A stretch of 64,000 nt of DNA, taken from the NCBI RefSeq assembly GCF_016734905.1, contig NZ_JAERPO010000002.1, positions 1,073,524 to 1,137,523 of the forward strand, read 5' to 3'. The translations under genes and the position numbers were made by a program. Origin of the DNA: Sphingopyxis jiangsuensis. Its GTDB lineage: Bacteria; Pseudomonadota; Alphaproteobacteria; Sphingomonadales; Sphingomonadaceae. This document shows positions 1 through 9,635 of the stretch, piece after piece (position 1 is the first letter of the stretch; each line of letters begins with the position of its first letter). The notes under the pieces are model-generated. The model saw nothing but the letters and a program-made list of their open reading frames with translations, had not been told where the DNA came from and did not search any database.

Positions 1-1314
1 GGCGGCCAGACGATTGAGCGCGACGCCCATCTTTTCCTGGTCGGCCTTGGTCTTGGGCTCGACCGACAGCTCGATGACCGGCTCGGGGAATTCCATACGC
101 TCGAGGATGATCGGCGCGCTCGTGGCGCAGATCGTATCGCCCGTCGTGGTTTCCTTGAGGCCGGCGAGCGCAACGATGTCGCCCGCATAGGCTTCTTCGA
201 TGTCCTCACGGCTGTTCGCATGCATCAGAAGCATACGGCCGATCTTTTCCTTCTTGTCCTTCACCGAGTTCAGATAGGTGCCTTTCGACAGCGTACCCGA
301 ATAGATGCGCGCGAAGGTGAGCGAGCCGACGAACGGGTCGTTCATGATCTTGAACGCGAGCATCGAGAGCGGCGCCGAGTCCGACGTCGCGCGCGAATCG
401 GCTTCTTCCGAATCGGGGTTGATGCCCTGAACGTCGGGGATGTCGAGCGGCGAAGGCAGATAGTCGACAACGGCGTCGAGCAGCGGCTGAACGCCCTTGT
501 TCTTGAATGCCGAGCCGCAGAGCACGGGCACGAACGACTGGTTCAGCGTGCCCTTGCGGATCAGCGCCTTCAGCGTCGCGACGTCGGGCTCTTCGCCTTC
601 GAGATAGGCCATCATCGCATCGTCGTCCTGTTCGACGGCGAGCTCGATCAGCTTCTGGCGATATTCGGCCGCCTTGTCGGCGAGGTCCGCGGGGACGTCG
701 ACATATTCGAACTCGGCCCCGAGGCTTTCATCCTTCCAGATGATGCCGCGGTTGTTGACGAGATCGACGAGGCCCTTGAAATCGCCTTCGGCGCCGATGG
801 GAAGGTACAGAACAGCCGGCGTCGCGCCGAGGCGATCGATGATCGTCTGGACGCAATAATAGAAATCGGCGCCGGTGCGGTCGAGCTTGTTGATGAAGCA
901 CATCCGCGGAACCTTGTACTTGTCCGCCTGACGCCACACGGTTTCCGACTGCGGCTCGACGCCAGCCACGCCGTCAAACGCCGCGACCGCGCCGTCGAGG
1001 ACGCGCAAGCTGCGCTCGACTTCAATCGTGAAGTCGACGTGTCCGGGGGTGTCGATGATGTTCAGGCGATGCTCGGGGCCATTGCCCTCTTCGGCTTTCC
1101 ACAAGCAAGTGGTGGCCGCGGACGTGATGGTGATGCCGCGCTCCTGCTCCTGTTCCATCCAGTCCATCGTCGCGGCGCCGTCATGGACTTCGCCGATCTT
1201 GTAGGACTTGCCGGTGTAGTAAAGGATACGCTCGGTCGTCGTGGTCTTGCCGGCGTCGATGTGCGCCATGATACCGAAATTGCGATAGCGTTCGAGCGGA
1301 TGGCTGCGTGCCAT
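1..1314 (-). CDS. fusA: Elongation factor G, N-terminal part (3' end beyond left edge)
   Basis: Ribosomal translocase GTPase of the cytoplasm. The start codon is at 1314, giving [20 protein letters not shown]; 438 codons are present without a stop, against about 690-700 residues for the family, so the C-terminal domains lie off the left edge. Visible motifs are the G1 loop [14 protein letters not shown], the switch region [10 protein letters not shown], the G3 motif [10 protein letters not shown] and the G4 motif [11 protein letters not shown]. It is the third gene of the str operon after rpsL and rpsG, with a 122-bp gap from rpsG. A long open frame on the opposite strand here is a GC-rich shadow. 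Confidence 0.98.
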   Translation of the reverse strand, partial: MARSHPLERYRNFGIMAHIDAGKTTTTERILYYTGKSYKIGEVHDGAATMDWMEQEQERGITITSAATTCLWKAEEGNGPEHRLNIIDTPGHVDFTIEVERSLRVLDGAVAAFDGVAGVEPQSETVWRQADKYKVPRMCFINKLDRTGADFYYCVQTIIDRLGATPAVLYLPIGAEGDFKGLVDLVNNRGIIWKDESLGAEFEYVDVPADLADKAAEYRQKLIELAVEQDDDAMMAYLEGEEPDVATLKALIRKGTLNQSFVPVLCGSAFKNKGVQPLLDAVVDYLPSPLDIPDVQGINPDSEEADSRATSDSAPLSMLAFKIMNDPFVGSLTFARIYSGTLSKGTYLNSVKDKKEKIGRMLLMHANSREDIEEAYAGDIVALAGLKETTTGDTICATSAPIILERMEFPEPVIELSVEPKTKADQEKMGVALNRLAA

Positions 1315-1436
1315 GGTCTTTTCCTTGGACTTGGGGGGAGGCTTTGGAGGCCGCCCCCGATATAGGAAGAATGATTACATTTGCGAGACGCCGAAGCGCC
1401 CGCGCAAATTACCAGCGGAGTCTAACCTGCCCGCTG

Positions 1437-1907
1437 TTACCAGCGGTAGTGGCTGAAAGCGCGGTTGGCTTCCGCCATGCGGTGCGTGTCTTCGCGCTTC
1501 TTCACCGCGTTGCCGCGGTTGTTCGACGCATCAAGCAGCTCGCCCGAGAGGCGCGCGGCCATCGTCGTTTCGCTGCGGTTACGCGCGGCCGTGATCAGCC
1601 AGCGGATCGCGAGCGCCTGCGCGCGGTCCGGACGGACTTCGACGGGAACCTGATAGGTCGCACCGCCGACGCGGCGGCTGCGCACTTCGATGTTCGGGCG
1701 GATGTTCGCCAGCGCTTCGTGGAACACGCCGAGCGGTTCCTTCTTGGCGCGAGCTTCGACCGATTCGAGCGCACCGTAAACGATGCTTTCGGCGACGGAC
1801 TTTTTCCCGTCGAGCATGACGCTGTTCATGAATTTCGACAGCACGACATCCCCGAAACGGGGATCGGGCAGGATTTCGCGGCGTTCGGGACGACGACGAC
1901 GAGCCAT
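1437..1907 (-). CDS. rpsG: 30S ribosomal protein S7
   Basis: Small-subunit head protein that nucleates assembly on the 3' major domain of 16S rRNA. The 156-residue product has the full S7 length and signature features: [20 protein letters not shown] at the start, [19 protein letters not shown] near residue 26, and the C-terminal [20 protein letters not shown]. It lies between rpsL and fusA in the classical str order. In E. coli S7 represses the operon from the rpsL-rpsG gap; the gap here holds two hairpins (1983-2037) whose role is unknown. Confidence 0.98.
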   Translation of the reverse strand: MARRRRPERREILPDPRFGDVVLSKFMNSVMLDGKKSVAESIVYGALESVEARAKKEPLGVFHEALANIRPNIEVRSRRVGGATYQVPVEVRPDRAQALAIRWLITAARNRSETTMAARLSGELLDASNNRGNAVKKREDTHRMAEANRAFSHYRW

Positions 1908-1982
1908 AGGTAATTCCTTTTACAACAGCATCCCGGCGCAAGAGCGACCTCGGGATGATCAAATAGCCGAGGAGTGAATGGA

Positions 1983-2037
1983 TCCCGGACGAAATCGCCT
2001 GAAGCGATTTTCCGGGACGACGTTCACTCCGTGAACG
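1983..2037 (-). other. Paired hairpins in the rpsL-rpsG intercistronic gap
   Basis: Two inverted repeats follow the rpsL stop codon in the direction of transcription. The first is CGTTCAC-TCC-GTGAACG at 2021-2037, a 7-bp stem with a 3-base loop starting one base past the stop. The second pairs 1983-1998 with 2004-2017, a 14-bp stem with a 2-base bulge and a CTGAA loop. No T-run follows either, so they do not look like ordinary terminators. A processing, stability or autoregulatory role by analogy with the S7 target in the enteric str operon is inference. Confidence 0.6.
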
Positions 2038-2409
2038 TCACTTCGGACGCTTCGCGCCGTACTTCGAACGGCTCTGCTTGCGGTCCTTCACACCCTGGGT
2101 GTCGAGCACGCCGCGCAGGACGTGGTAGCGCACGCCGGGAAGGTCGCGCACACGGCCGCCGCGGATGAGCACAACGCTGTGCTCCTGCAGGTTGTGGCCT
2201 TCGCCGGGGATGTAGGAGATGACCTCGCGCTGGTTGGTCAGGCGGACCTTGGCAACCTTGCGGAGCGCCGAGTTCGGCTTTTTCGGGGTCGTCGTATAGA
2301 CACGGGTGCAAACGCCGCGCTTCTGCGGGTTCGCCTCCATCGCCGGGACCTTGGACTTCGCCTTCTGCGGCGTCCGGCCCTTGCGGACCAGCTGGTTGAT
2401 CGTGGGCAT
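2038..2409 (-). CDS. rpsL: 30S ribosomal protein S12
   Basis: Decoding-centre protein and the classical site of streptomycin resistance mutations. The start at 2409 gives [20 protein letters not shown] and exactly 123 residues, the usual S12 length; the frame stays open further upstream but that extension has no S12 homology. An AAAGGTGAA ribosome-binding site lies about 7 bases before the ATG. The [15 protein letters not shown] block and the [20 protein letters not shown] block are intact. K43 sits in TTPKKPNS and appears wild type (K, not R), which predicts streptomycin sensitivity at this site. Confidence 0.98.
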   Translation of the reverse strand: MPTINQLVRKGRTPQKAKSKVPAMEANPQKRGVCTRVYTTTPKKPNSALRKVAKVRLTNQREVISYIPGEGHNLQEHSVVLIRGGRVRDLPGVRYHVLRGVLDTQGVKDRKQSRSKYGAKRPK

Positions 2410-2700
2410 GAATGCTTCACCTTTTTGTGTCCGCCCATCAGAGCGAACGGTTACTCTACCGCGGTGGATGAAGCTCCGGCGCATTGCAAAATGCACCGAC
2501 CTGATAACAGCAAAAGACCCCGGCGGAATCATTTCATCCCCCGGAGGCTCCATCCGCGCCAGCAATGTTCAAGCGCTGTTGTGATCGAAACGGGCCGCAA
2601 AGCGTCCTTTTCCGAACGAGCGCGCCCCTAGACCCGATTCACCCCGCGGTCAAGGGCGAAGCGGCTTGCGAGGGGCGGTTGCGCCCGATAGCAGACAGGG
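2410..2700. other. Intergenic region upstream of the str operon
   Basis: This 291-bp gap separates divergent rpsL and the glycosylase gene and must hold the str operon promoter and leader. I see the S12 ribosome-binding site at its left end but no sigma-70-like pair good enough to name, and no convincing small gene or structured RNA. Confidence 0.5.
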
Positions 2701-3204
2701 ATGCGCGCCGCCCGACATACCAGCTTTGCCCCGCTTGTCGGCCGCGATGCCCGCCTGCTGATCCTCGGCAGCCTTCCCGGTGCGCGGTCGCTGGCCGAGC
2801 GGCGCTATTATGCGCATCCGACGAACCAGTTCTGGCGGCTGGTCGGCGAGGTGATCGACCGGCCGGTCGCATCGCTGGACTATGAGGAAAGGCTGGCGGA
2901 ACTACGCGCCGCAAAGGTCGGCCTGTGGGACGTGATCCGCAGCGCCGCTCGGCGCACAAGCAGCGATTCGGACATTCGCGCGGCCGAGGCGCATGATCTC
3001 GCCGACCTCATTGCCGGCCTGCCCGACCTCCGCATGATTGCGTTCAACGGCGGCAAGGCCGCTGCGATCTGGCGGCGGCAACTGCCGGTGCTGAACGGAA
3101 TCGAGGTCGTCGACCTGCCGTCGAGCAGCGCCGCGAACACGAGCGGCTATGCCGCGAAGCTGGAGCGGTGGCGGGCGCTGCGCACCGCGGTGGCGGAGCG
3201 ATAA
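2701..3204 (+). CDS. DNA-deoxyinosine glycosylase (uracil-DNA glycosylase superfamily, HDG type)
   Basis: Predicted cytoplasmic base-excision repair enzyme removing hypoxanthine (deaminated adenine) from DNA. The 167-residue product has the family 6 layout: ILGSLPGARSLAERRYYAHP near residues 21-40, NQFWRLVGEVI immediately after, GLWDVIRSAAR near 93, and a C-terminal LPSSSAANTSGY block matching the LPSTSPAN-type motif of the superfamily. Family members are about 160-180 residues. It is monocistronic here, divergent from the str operon. A mismatch-specific MUG activity cannot be excluded from sequence alone. Confidence 0.8.
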   Translation: MRAARHTSFAPLVGRDARLLILGSLPGARSLAERRYYAHPTNQFWRLVGEVIDRPVASLDYEERLAELRAAKVGLWDVIRSAARRTSSDSDIRAAEAHDLADLIAGLPDLRMIAFNGGKAAAIWRRQLPVLNGIEVVDLPSSSAANTSGYAAKLERWRALRTAVAER

Positions 3205-3343
3205 TTCTCGCTGCGGCCAAAATTTAGGGAAGCGGCCCGTCCGAAGGATGATGGACGGGCGGCGACGCCGCGCCACGCCCCCTCCCGTCAGCCCTGCGGG
3301 CCGCCTCCGCCCCACCGTTTCGCGGCGGGGCGGATCGTTTCCG

Positions 3344-4645
3344 TCAGTCGACGACCTCGCCGCGCGCCATCACGAAATCGACCGCCTTGAGCACGCGCAC
3401 ATCGGCGATCGGGTCGCCCGAAACGGCGATGATGTCGGCGCTCTTGCCCGGCGCGATCGTGCCGATCTCGTCGGCGAGGCCGAGCAGGTCGGCGGCGTTG
3501 ACCGTCGCGGCCTTCAGCGCTTCGACCGGCGTCATGCCGTGCTGGACCATCAGTTCGAATTCGTCGGCGTTGCGGCCGTGCTTCGAGACGCCGGCGTCGG
3601 TGCCGAAGGCGATGCGCACACCGCGCGGGACAAGCTGTTCGAGGCTCTTGCCCGTGATCGAAATACGCCATTTGATCTTTTCGAGCACGTCGGGTTCATA
3701 GGCATTGGCATTGGCCGCGAGCCGTTCCTTGTAGCCGTTCACCGTCGACAGCGTCGGGACATAATAGGTTTTCGACTTCGCCCACAAAGCGATCGTTTCC
3801 TCGTCGAGAATCGTGCCATGCTCGATCGAATCGGCGCCCGCGGCAATCGCAAGACGGATGCCGTCGGCGCCATGCGCGTGCACCGCAACCTTGCGACCGA
3901 AGAGGCGCGCCGTATCGACGATCGCCTTTGCCTCGTCGTCGAACATCTGCTTGCCGAGCCCCGCGCCGATGCGGCTGTTGACCCCGCCGGTCGAGGCGAA
4001 TTTGATGACGTCAGCGCCGCGCCCGATCTGGATGCGCACGACGCGGCGGCAATCGTCGGCGCCGTTGCAGGTGTTCGCCGCGCCTTCAAAAAATGGCCGC
4101 AGCTCGTCGCGATAGCCGAGCGCGCCATCCATGTGCCCGCTGGTGCCCGAGATCGATACGCCCGCGTCGACGATACGCGGACCGCGCACCTTGCCGGCCG
4201 CCACCGCATCGCGCAGCGCGAGCGTCGCCCCGTCGCCGTCGCCGAGGTTACGCACCGTGGTGAAGCCTGCGCGCAGCGTCTTCATGCCGTTGACCTCGGC
4301 ATTGAAGGCCTGTGCCGCAGGTGAAAGCGTCACATCTTCGAGCTGTCCGGCCAGCCCACCCGCATCGCTCGTCAGATGGACGTGGCTGTCGATCAGGCCG
4401 GGGAGGACATATTTGTCCTTGAGGTCGACCAGCGTCGCGCCGGGGTCAGCAGGCTGGAAACCATCGCTGATTGCAACGATCCGTCCGCCCTCGACGACGA
4501 TAGTCGACGGGCCGCGTACTTGCTTGCCCGGTTCGGCAAGAAGTTGGCCGGCATGGATAAAAGTCCGCGTCGGAGCCTGGGCAGCCGCCGAACCGGCCAG
4601 CGCCGCGCCCAACATTGCGAACGACATGATTGCGATTTTTCTCAT
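3344..4645 (-). CDS. Secreted metal-dependent amidohydrolase (M38 family, Xaa-Pro dipeptidase-like)
   Basis: Exported hydrolase of the imidazolonepropionase/Sgx-type amidohydrolase group, often annotated Xaa-Pro dipeptidase. A Sec signal peptide ends near AAAQA (residues 19-23). Metal-site residues follow the superfamily pattern: HVH at 88-90, a likely carbamylated Lys in ADVIKFAS near 215, His 256 or 258 in AVHAHG, His 276 in SIEHGT, and Asp 349 in FGTDAG. The 433-residue length is typical. Substrate is not predictable. It is on the same strand as, and downstream of, the autotransporter gene, with a 46-bp gap. Confidence 0.85.
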   Translation of the reverse strand: MRKIAIMSFAMLGAALAGSAAAQAPTRTFIHAGQLLAEPGKQVRGPSTIVVEGGRIVAISDGFQPADPGATLVDLKDKYVLPGLIDSHVHLTSDAGGLAGQLEDVTLSPAAQAFNAEVNGMKTLRAGFTTVRNLGDGDGATLALRDAVAAGKVRGPRIVDAGVSISGTSGHMDGALGYRDELRPFFEGAANTCNGADDCRRVVRIQIGRGADVIKFASTGGVNSRIGAGLGKQMFDDEAKAIVDTARLFGRKVAVHAHGADGIRLAIAAGADSIEHGTILDEETIALWAKSKTYYVPTLSTVNGYKERLAANANAYEPDVLEKIKWRISITGKSLEQLVPRGVRIAFGTDAGVSKHGRNADEFELMVQHGMTPVEALKAATVNAADLLGLADEIGTIAPGKSADIIAVSGDPIADVRVLKAVDFVMARGEVVD

Positions 4646-4691
4646 CCGGAAACCTGTCCCCTGTATTTCGAACAGCGGACCTTAGAGCCGA

Positions 4692-7091
4692 TCAGAAGCC
4701 GCGCGTAAAGCGGAGCGCTGCACCCTTGTCGTCGTCGATCGCGGCGATGTGTCCGGCGTCCTTGCGCCACCATGTGTTGACGATCAGTTCGCCACCGAGC
4801 AGCGACACCATGTAGCTCGCTTCGGCCACCAACTCGCGTCCAGTCGGGGCGAGGTTGAACGTACGGCGGCCCAGTTCGGCAGTGCCGCTGTCATAATCAT
4901 AGGCGACGGGCAGATCGAGCTGCAGCCCGCCCCGCTCAACGCGGAGCGGCTGCGCCAAACGCAGCGCCGCACGATCGCCGCCACGGAACAGGTTCGCGCG
5001 CGCGACGTCGAACGAAAAGGCGTTCGACTGCAGCGCTCCGCCCGCGACCAACCCCCCGCGATCGGGACGCGTCCACATCTGGCGCCACGCGGCGGCGAGG
5101 CTCCATCCGCTGTCGAGATCGACCGCCAGGCGGGCGTCGCCGACAAGGCTCGTCGCGCCGCCGCTTCCAAAGACCGGCCCGAGCCGCGCGCCGAGCAGGC
5201 TGTCCGCTTCGCGCAGCCACGCGCCGCCCGCCGCGACCGAAACCGCGCCGATGCGGCCATCCCACGCTGCGCCCAGTCGCTGGTATCGTGCCTCGTGATG
5301 GTGCTGCAACCGGCCCAGCGGATCGTCCGCCCAGCGCCCTCCTCGCGACACCGACCCGTTTTCGGCGGTCAGGCTGAGATGCTGGCGCGCGCCGATCCGG
5401 CGGCGAAAAATCACGCCGACGTCAGGCGAGGATGCAAAGCCCAACCCTTCCTGCGCTGCATCGCCGATCAACATCGCAAGCCCGCTCTCTCCGCGCTCGC
5501 CGGCGAGCAGCCCACTCGTTCCGCGACCCGCCGCAAAACCGAAACGCGTGCGCGCATCGACGCGCGTGACGACCGATGCGGCGAGCGCGCGGGCGCGCGA
5601 GGCGTCGTGATAGGAAAGCCCCGCGAGCGGATCGTGCGCCGCCGATCCTGGCGACGTGACAAACGACAGCGCGAGCGCACGCGATGCCGCGCTTTGCTGT
5701 CGAACATGCCCGGCGATCGCCCCCGTCAATCTGAAATCGGGGCGGCGCTGGATGAGCGATTGGCCGAAATCGACGTTGAACGCGCGGCCGAATCCGTCGG
5801 TGACCAGCCCGACAGCGGTCCGGGGTCCGGCGGTGCCCGCATCGCCCATCGGTCCGCCGAGCGCACCGAGCGGCTCGTCGAGCGCCACCGCCGTTTCGGT
5901 GCCGGCCAGCGTCGTCGCCCCCATCGGTTGGAAGGCGCGCGCAATATCGAGGATGCCCTGACCGAAAACCGCGTCATCGCCCGCAGCGCCGACGTCGCGA
6001 GCCGACTGGTACAGAAGCTGGACGATCTGCTGGCCGGTGAGCGAGGGAAAAGCCTCGGCGAGAAGCGCGACGGCACCCGCCACCTGCGGCGCTGCAAAGC
6101 TTGTCCCGTTGAGCAGGAAGACAAAGGTACCGCCGGGCCCGGTTTCGGTCTTCAGCACGCCATTCTCATAGGCGCAGCAAACGCCCTCTCCCAGTGCCGC
6201 GAGATAGGAACCGGCATAGGTTCCCGCGCGGTTGCTGAAGGGAGAAATCGCGCCATCCTCGTCGACCGATCCGGCGATGATCACGAGGCCGCCCCCCGCA
6301 TCGCGCAAGCCCTGCGCAAAGGGTTCGGGGTTGTTCGGATTGTTTCCGCCGGCGGTGTTGTCGCCCTCATTCCCTGCCGATGCGACCACGATGATCCCGG
6401 CAGCGGTCGCGCGGGAAATCGCCGCGCGCAACGTCGCCCCCGGCGCATCGGCCCCGCCGAGCGAGATATTGACCACGCGCGCGCCGGCGCTGACCGCTCG
6501 GTCGAGCCCGGCGGCGATCGCGGTTTCGGAAAAGCGGCAACCGCTTTCGTCGTTCGATGGGTCCTCGGTCGCACAGCTTCCCGGTCGATCGGCGCGCAGC
6601 ACCAGAAGGCTCGCATTGAAGGCGATGCCCATGGTCCCGACCTCGTCCTTCGCGCCGAGCAGGATCTGGGCAACATTGGTTCCGTGGCTGCCCTCGCCAT
6701 CGATACCGCGCGATCCGGCCAGATCTGCCGATTGCGGCGAAATGCGGCCCGCAAATTCGGGGCTGTCCTCGTCGATGCCGTCGTCGATCACGCCGGCCAA
6801 TATGCCGCTTCCGGTAGCGCCGGACTGGTAGGCGGTGATCGCGCCGTGGAAGTTGACACCGTCCGAGCGGCGGACTTCGGCGGTGTTGAAATTGCCCGTG
6901 GGCGGCGGCGTAGGCGTCGGAGTTGCGACAGGCGTTGGGGTCGGAGCAGGTGAAACCGGCGGTGGCGGTGTAGGCGAGGGTCCGCCACCCCCGCCACCGC
7001 ACCCCGACAGCGCCAGCGAAGCGGCGACGAGGGGAATGATCGGTAGCGCGCCATAGTTTCCGACGGTCCGGCGTCCGGCAGTTTCGGTCAT
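4692..7091 (-). CDS. Subtilisin-like (S8) autotransporter serine protease with lipobox
   Basis: Surface or secreted protease resembling NalP of Neisseria and SphB1 of Bordetella, which release other surface proteins. The start at 7091 is preferred over the ATG two codons upstream because AAAGGGG then sits 6 bases away instead of touching the codon. A lipobox LSGC (Cys 31) follows a short signal peptide, then a glycine run and a Pro/Thr-rich linker. Catalytic residues are Asp ~103 (VIDDGID), His 136 ([12 protein letters not shown]) and Ser 331 ([12 protein letters not shown]), with the oxyanion Asn in SAGNEG. The last ~280 residues look like a beta-barrel and the protein ends RFTRGF, with the terminal Phe typical of outer-membrane proteins. 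It is 799 residues long. Confidence 0.88.
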   Translation of the reverse strand: MTETAGRRTVGNYGALPIIPLVAASLALSGCGGGGGGPSPTPPPPVSPAPTPTPVATPTPTPPPTGNFNTAEVRRSDGVNFHGAITAYQSGATGSGILAGVIDDGIDEDSPEFAGRISPQSADLAGSRGIDGEGSHGTNVAQILLGAKDEVGTMGIAFNASLLVLRADRPGSCATEDPSNDESGCRFSETAIAAGLDRAVSAGARVVNISLGGADAPGATLRAAISRATAAGIIVVASAGNEGDNTAGGNNPNNPEPFAQGLRDAGGGLVIIAGSVDEDGAISPFSNRAGTYAGSYLAALGEGVCCAYENGVLKTETGPGGTFVFLLNGTSFAAPQVAGAVALLAEAFPSLTGQQIVQLLYQSARDVGAAGDDAVFGQGILDIARAFQPMGATTLAGTETAVALDEPLGALGGPMGDAGTAGPRTAVGLVTDGFGRAFNVDFGQSLIQRRPDFRLTGAIAGHVRQQSAASRALALSFVTSPGSAAHDPLAGLSYHDASRARALAASVVTRVDARTRFGFAAGRGTSGLLAGERGESGLAMLIGDAAQEGLGFASSPDVGVIFRRRIGARQHLSLTAENGSVSRGGRWADDPLGRLQHHHEARYQRLGAAWDGRIGAVSVAAGGAWLREADSLLGARLGPVFGSGGATSLVGDARLAVDLDSGWSLAAAWRQMWTRPDRGGLVAGGALQSNAFSFDVARANLFRGGDRAALRLAQPLRVERGGLQLDLPVAYDYDSGTAELGRRTFNLAPTGRELVAEASYMVSLLGGELIVNTWWRKDAGHIAAIDDDKGAALRFTRGF

Positions 7092-7185
7092 GGCCATCCC
7101 CTTTTGCCGCAGCAGCTCTTCTTAGCGCAGCGGACGGACGCCATGCTACCCCCGCAAATATTGCCCGCCGGTAAAGGCCCGCGCC

Positions 7186-7902
7186 TTGCCGCATCACGCC
7201 TTCGCCCTTATGGCGCGCGACGCCATGACCGCTTCGCTCGCCCATATCGATTGCTGGATCTTCGATCTCGACAATACGCTCTATTCGCCGTCGGCGCGGC
7301 TTTTCGACCTGATCGACGAGCGGATGGGCGCTTTCATCATGCGCCTCCTCGACGTCGATGCCGCTGCGGCGCGCGCGGTCCAGAAACAATATTTTCACGA
7401 CCATGGCACGACGATGGCAGGACTCATGCGCCATCATGGCGTCGATCCCGAAGATTTTCTGGTCGACGTCCACGCAATCGCGCTCGACCGCATTGCACCC
7501 GACGCACGGTTGCACACGGGACTTGCGCGCCTGCCCGGCCGACGGCTCGTCTTTACCAATGCCGATGCCGACTATGCCGCGCGCGTACTCGAGGCGCGCG
7601 GGATCGCCGATTTGTTCGACGGCATCTGCGACATTCGCGTGACGCGCTACACGCCCAAGCCCGATCCGGCCGCCTATGCCGCGATGGTCGATCATCTGGG
7701 AATCGACCCGGCGCGCAGCCTGTTCGTCGAGGACATGGCGCGCAATCTGACCCCCGCCAAAGCGCTGGGAATGACGACCGTGTGGCTGGACAATGGCAGC
7801 GAAAGCGGCCATCGCGACCACCTGCCCGAGCATGTGGATTTCCACGTGAACGACATCACCGACTGGCTCGAAACGCTGCCGCAACATTGGGGAAATCGAT
7901 GA
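7186..7902 (+). CDS. Pyrimidine 5'-nucleotidase, HAD superfamily
   Basis: Cytoplasmic HAD phosphatase of the SDT1/pyrimidine 5'-nucleotidase type, dephosphorylating UMP/CMP-like nucleotides. Motif I is FDLDNTLY (Asp 27 nucleophile, Asp 29), motif [10 protein letters not shown], motif III lysine in TPKPDPAAY, motif [10 protein letters not shown]. The TTG at 7186 has AAAGG 8 bases upstream; ATGs at 7210 and 7225 lack a clear ribosome-binding site, so the exact start is uncertain by up to 13 codons. The stop overlaps the dapD start as ATGA, so translation is probably coupled; this pairing recurs in alphaproteobacteria. Confidence 0.85.
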   Translation: MPHHAFALMARDAMTASLAHIDCWIFDLDNTLYSPSARLFDLIDERMGAFIMRLLDVDAAAARAVQKQYFHDHGTTMAGLMRHHGVDPEDFLVDVHAIALDRIAPDARLHTGLARLPGRRLVFTNADADYAARVLEARGIADLFDGICDIRVTRYTPKPDPAAYAAMVDHLGIDPARSLFVEDMARNLTPAKALGMTTVWLDNGSESGHRDHLPEHVDFHVNDITDWLETLPQHWGNR

Positions 7903-8741
7903 GCACCGACCTTCAGACGACGATCGACGCCGCGTGGGACGCGCGCGAAACGCTCGGCCTTTCGACGCAGGGGCCGGTGCGCGACGCGGTCGAAACAGCG
8001 CTGGCGGGACTTGACGACGGCAGCTTTCGCGTCGCCGAGCGCGGCGACGACGGCGCATGGCACGTCAACCAATGGCTCAAGAAGGCGGTGCTGCTGTCGT
8101 TCCGCCTCAACGACATGGAGATCATCGAGGGCGGCCCCGGCGGCGCGACCTGGTGGGACAAGGTGCCGTCGAAATTCGCCGGCTGGGGCGAGAACCGCTT
8201 TCGCGATGCGGGCTTTCGCGCGGTTCCGGGCGCGATCGTCCGCCGCGGCGCGCATATCGGCAAGGGCGCGGTGCTGATGCCGAGCTTCGTCAATATCGGC
8301 GCGCGCGTCGGCGAGGGAACGATGGTCGATACCTGGGCGACGGTCGGCAGCTGCGCGCAGATCGGCGCCAACGTCCATCTGTCGGGCGGCGCAGGAATCG
8401 GCGGCGTGCTCGAGCCGTTGCAGGCTGGCCCGGTCGTTATCGAGGATGGCGCCTTTATCGGCGCGCGCGCCGAAGTTGCCGAGGGCGTGATCGTGCGCGA
8501 GGGCGCGGTGCTGTCGATGGGCGTCTATCTTGGCGCTTCGACCAAGATCGTCGACCGCGCGACCGGCGAGGTTTTCATCGGCGAAGTCCCGCCCTTTGCG
8601 GTCGTCGTTCCCGGCGCGATGCCCGGCAAGCCGCTTCCCGACGGCTCGCCCGGCCCCTCGCTCTATTGCGCGGTGATCGTCAAACGCGTCGATGCCAAGA
8701 CGCGCGCCAAAACCGGGATCAACGAACTGCTGCGCGATTGA
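7899..8741 (+). CDS. dapD: 2,3,4,5-tetrahydropyridine-2,6-dicarboxylate N-succinyltransferase
   Basis: Lysine/diaminopimelate pathway enzyme that succinylates tetrahydrodipicolinate using succinyl-CoA, feeding peptidoglycan and lysine synthesis. The start [19 protein letters not shown] lies in the ATGA overlap with the nucleotidase; the frame is open far upstream, but only this start gives the 280-residue family length. The N-terminal domain is followed by left-handed beta-helix hexapeptide repeats (roughly residues 105-220, for example [20 protein letters not shown]), and [20 protein letters not shown] near the end is characteristic of DapD. Confidence 0.97.
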   Translation: MSTDLQTTIDAAWDARETLGLSTQGPVRDAVETALAGLDDGSFRVAERGDDGAWHVNQWLKKAVLLSFRLNDMEIIEGGPGGATWWDKVPSKFAGWGENRFRDAGFRAVPGAIVRRGAHIGKGAVLMPSFVNIGARVGEGTMVDTWATVGSCAQIGANVHLSGGAGIGGVLEPLQAGPVVIEDGAFIGARAEVAEGVIVREGAVLSMGVYLGASTKIVDRATGEVFIGEVPPFAVVVPGAMPGKPLPDGSPGPSLYCAVIVKRVDAKTRAKTGINELLRD

Positions 8742-8747
8742 TGCGCG

Positions 8748-9434
8748 TCAGCGTTCGCTGAGATAATAGCGCTCGCGCGCTGCAAGGGCGTCGTCGAGTT
8801 CATAGACGATCGGCTGCCCCGTCGGGATTTCGAGGCCGGTGATTTCCTCGTCCGAAATGCCCGAGAGATGCTTGACGAGCGCGCGCAGGCTGTTGCCATG
8901 CGCCGAGATGAGCACGGTCTTTCCGGCCTTGAGCTGCGGCGCGATGGCTTCGTCATAATAGGGCAGGACGCGCGCGATCGTGTCTTTCAGGCTTTCGGTC
9001 GCCGGAATCGCGATGCCCGCATAGCGCGCGTCGGAAGACAGATCATAGGGCGACCCCGCCTCGAGCGGCGGCGGCGGAACGTCGAAGCTGCGGCGCCAGA
9101 CATGGACCTGTTCATCGCCATGTTTCGCCGCGGTTTCAGCCTTGTCGAGCCCGGTCAGCCCGCCATAGTGACGCTCGTTGAGCCGCCAATCCTTGGTCAC
9201 GGGAAGCCACAGCCGCCCCATCGCCTCGAGCGCGAGGTTCAGCGTCTTGATCGCGCGCGTCTGGACCGAGGTGAAGCAGTTATCGGGCGCGATCCCCTTT
9301 TCCTTCATCAACTCGCCCGCCGCCCAGGCTTCGGCCGCGCCCTTTTCGGTCACATCGACGTCCCACCAGCCGGTGAAACGGTTCTCGAGATTCCATTGCG
9401 ACTGGCCGTGACGGATGAGGATGAGCTGCGGCAT
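8748..9434 (-). CDS. gpmA: 2,3-bisphosphoglycerate-dependent phosphoglycerate mutase
   Basis: Glycolytic/gluconeogenic interconversion of 3- and 2-phosphoglycerate. The phosphohistidine motif [10 protein letters not shown] begins at residue 6 (His 9), [15 protein letters not shown] follows, and the second catalytic histidine is in [12 protein letters not shown]. The 228-residue length is typical. GGAAGGA lies about 7 bases before the ATG. It converges on dapD with a 6-bp gap and is divergent from the small heat-shock gene. Confidence 0.96.
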   Translation of the reverse strand: MPQLILIRHGQSQWNLENRFTGWWDVDVTEKGAAEAWAAGELMKEKGIAPDNCFTSVQTRAIKTLNLALEAMGRLWLPVTKDWRLNERHYGGLTGLDKAETAAKHGDEQVHVWRRSFDVPPPPLEAGSPYDLSSDARYAGIAIPATESLKDTIARVLPYYDEAIAPQLKAGKTVLISAHGNSLRALVKHLSGISDEEITGLEIPTGQPIVYELDDALAARERYYLSER

Positions 9435-9511
9435 TTTCGGTCCTTCCAGAATGATCCGAGGCGATGATTCGCTGCGCCATAGCGCGCCTTTTCCGTAAGG
9501 GCCACCGCCCC

Positions 9512-9541
9512 CTTGAAATGGTATCCCGGGTTACCAAATCT
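9512..9541 (+). promoter_or_regulatory. Candidate sigma-32 (RpoH) promoter of the hsp20 gene
   Basis: CTTGAAA at 9512-9518 matches the heat-shock -35 box exactly. After 15 bases, CCAAATCT at 9534-9541 matches 5 of 7 informative positions of the CCCCATNT -10 box. The implied start of transcription is near 9548, just before the folded leader described next. This is a consensus match by eye, not a measured promoter. Confidence 0.6.
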
Positions 9542-9548
9542 GCACTGT

Positions 9549-9635
9549 CCGGTCGCCGCAACGGGGCCGGGCGGAGGCTGTCGCACAGCTCGTGCGGCAG
9601 CTCCATGACTTCGCTTTGAAAGGAAGGAATGACCC
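9549..9635 (+). promoter_or_regulatory. ROSE-type RNA thermometer in the hsp20 leader
   Basis: The leader folds into successive hairpins. A 13-bp stem pairs 9573-9586 with 9592-9604 (one bulge, one G-U, AGCTC loop). The last hairpin pairs TTC-G-CTT (9610-9616) with AAGGAA (9620-9625) around a 3-base loop, with G9613 bulged; a C-G pair (9609-9626) extends it. This buries the Shine-Dalgarno and contains TCGCT, an exact match to the U(U/C)GCU anti-Shine-Dalgarno signature of ROSE elements. ROSE elements repress hsp20-class genes at low temperature in alphaproteobacteria; function here is inferred from sequence. Confidence 0.75.

Noticed and set aside
220..1365. Long plus-strand open frame in the first kilobase
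   Set aside because: Antisense shadow of fusA, which is clear on the minus strand.
4749..6953. Very long open frame opposite the autotransporter
   Set aside because: High-GC shadow of the S8 protease; no ribosome-binding site and no family resemblance.
7838..7853. CACGTG-centred parS-like sequence in the nucleotidase gene
   Set aside because: Only 12 of 16 bases match parS and it is distant from the par region; likely chance in coding DNA.
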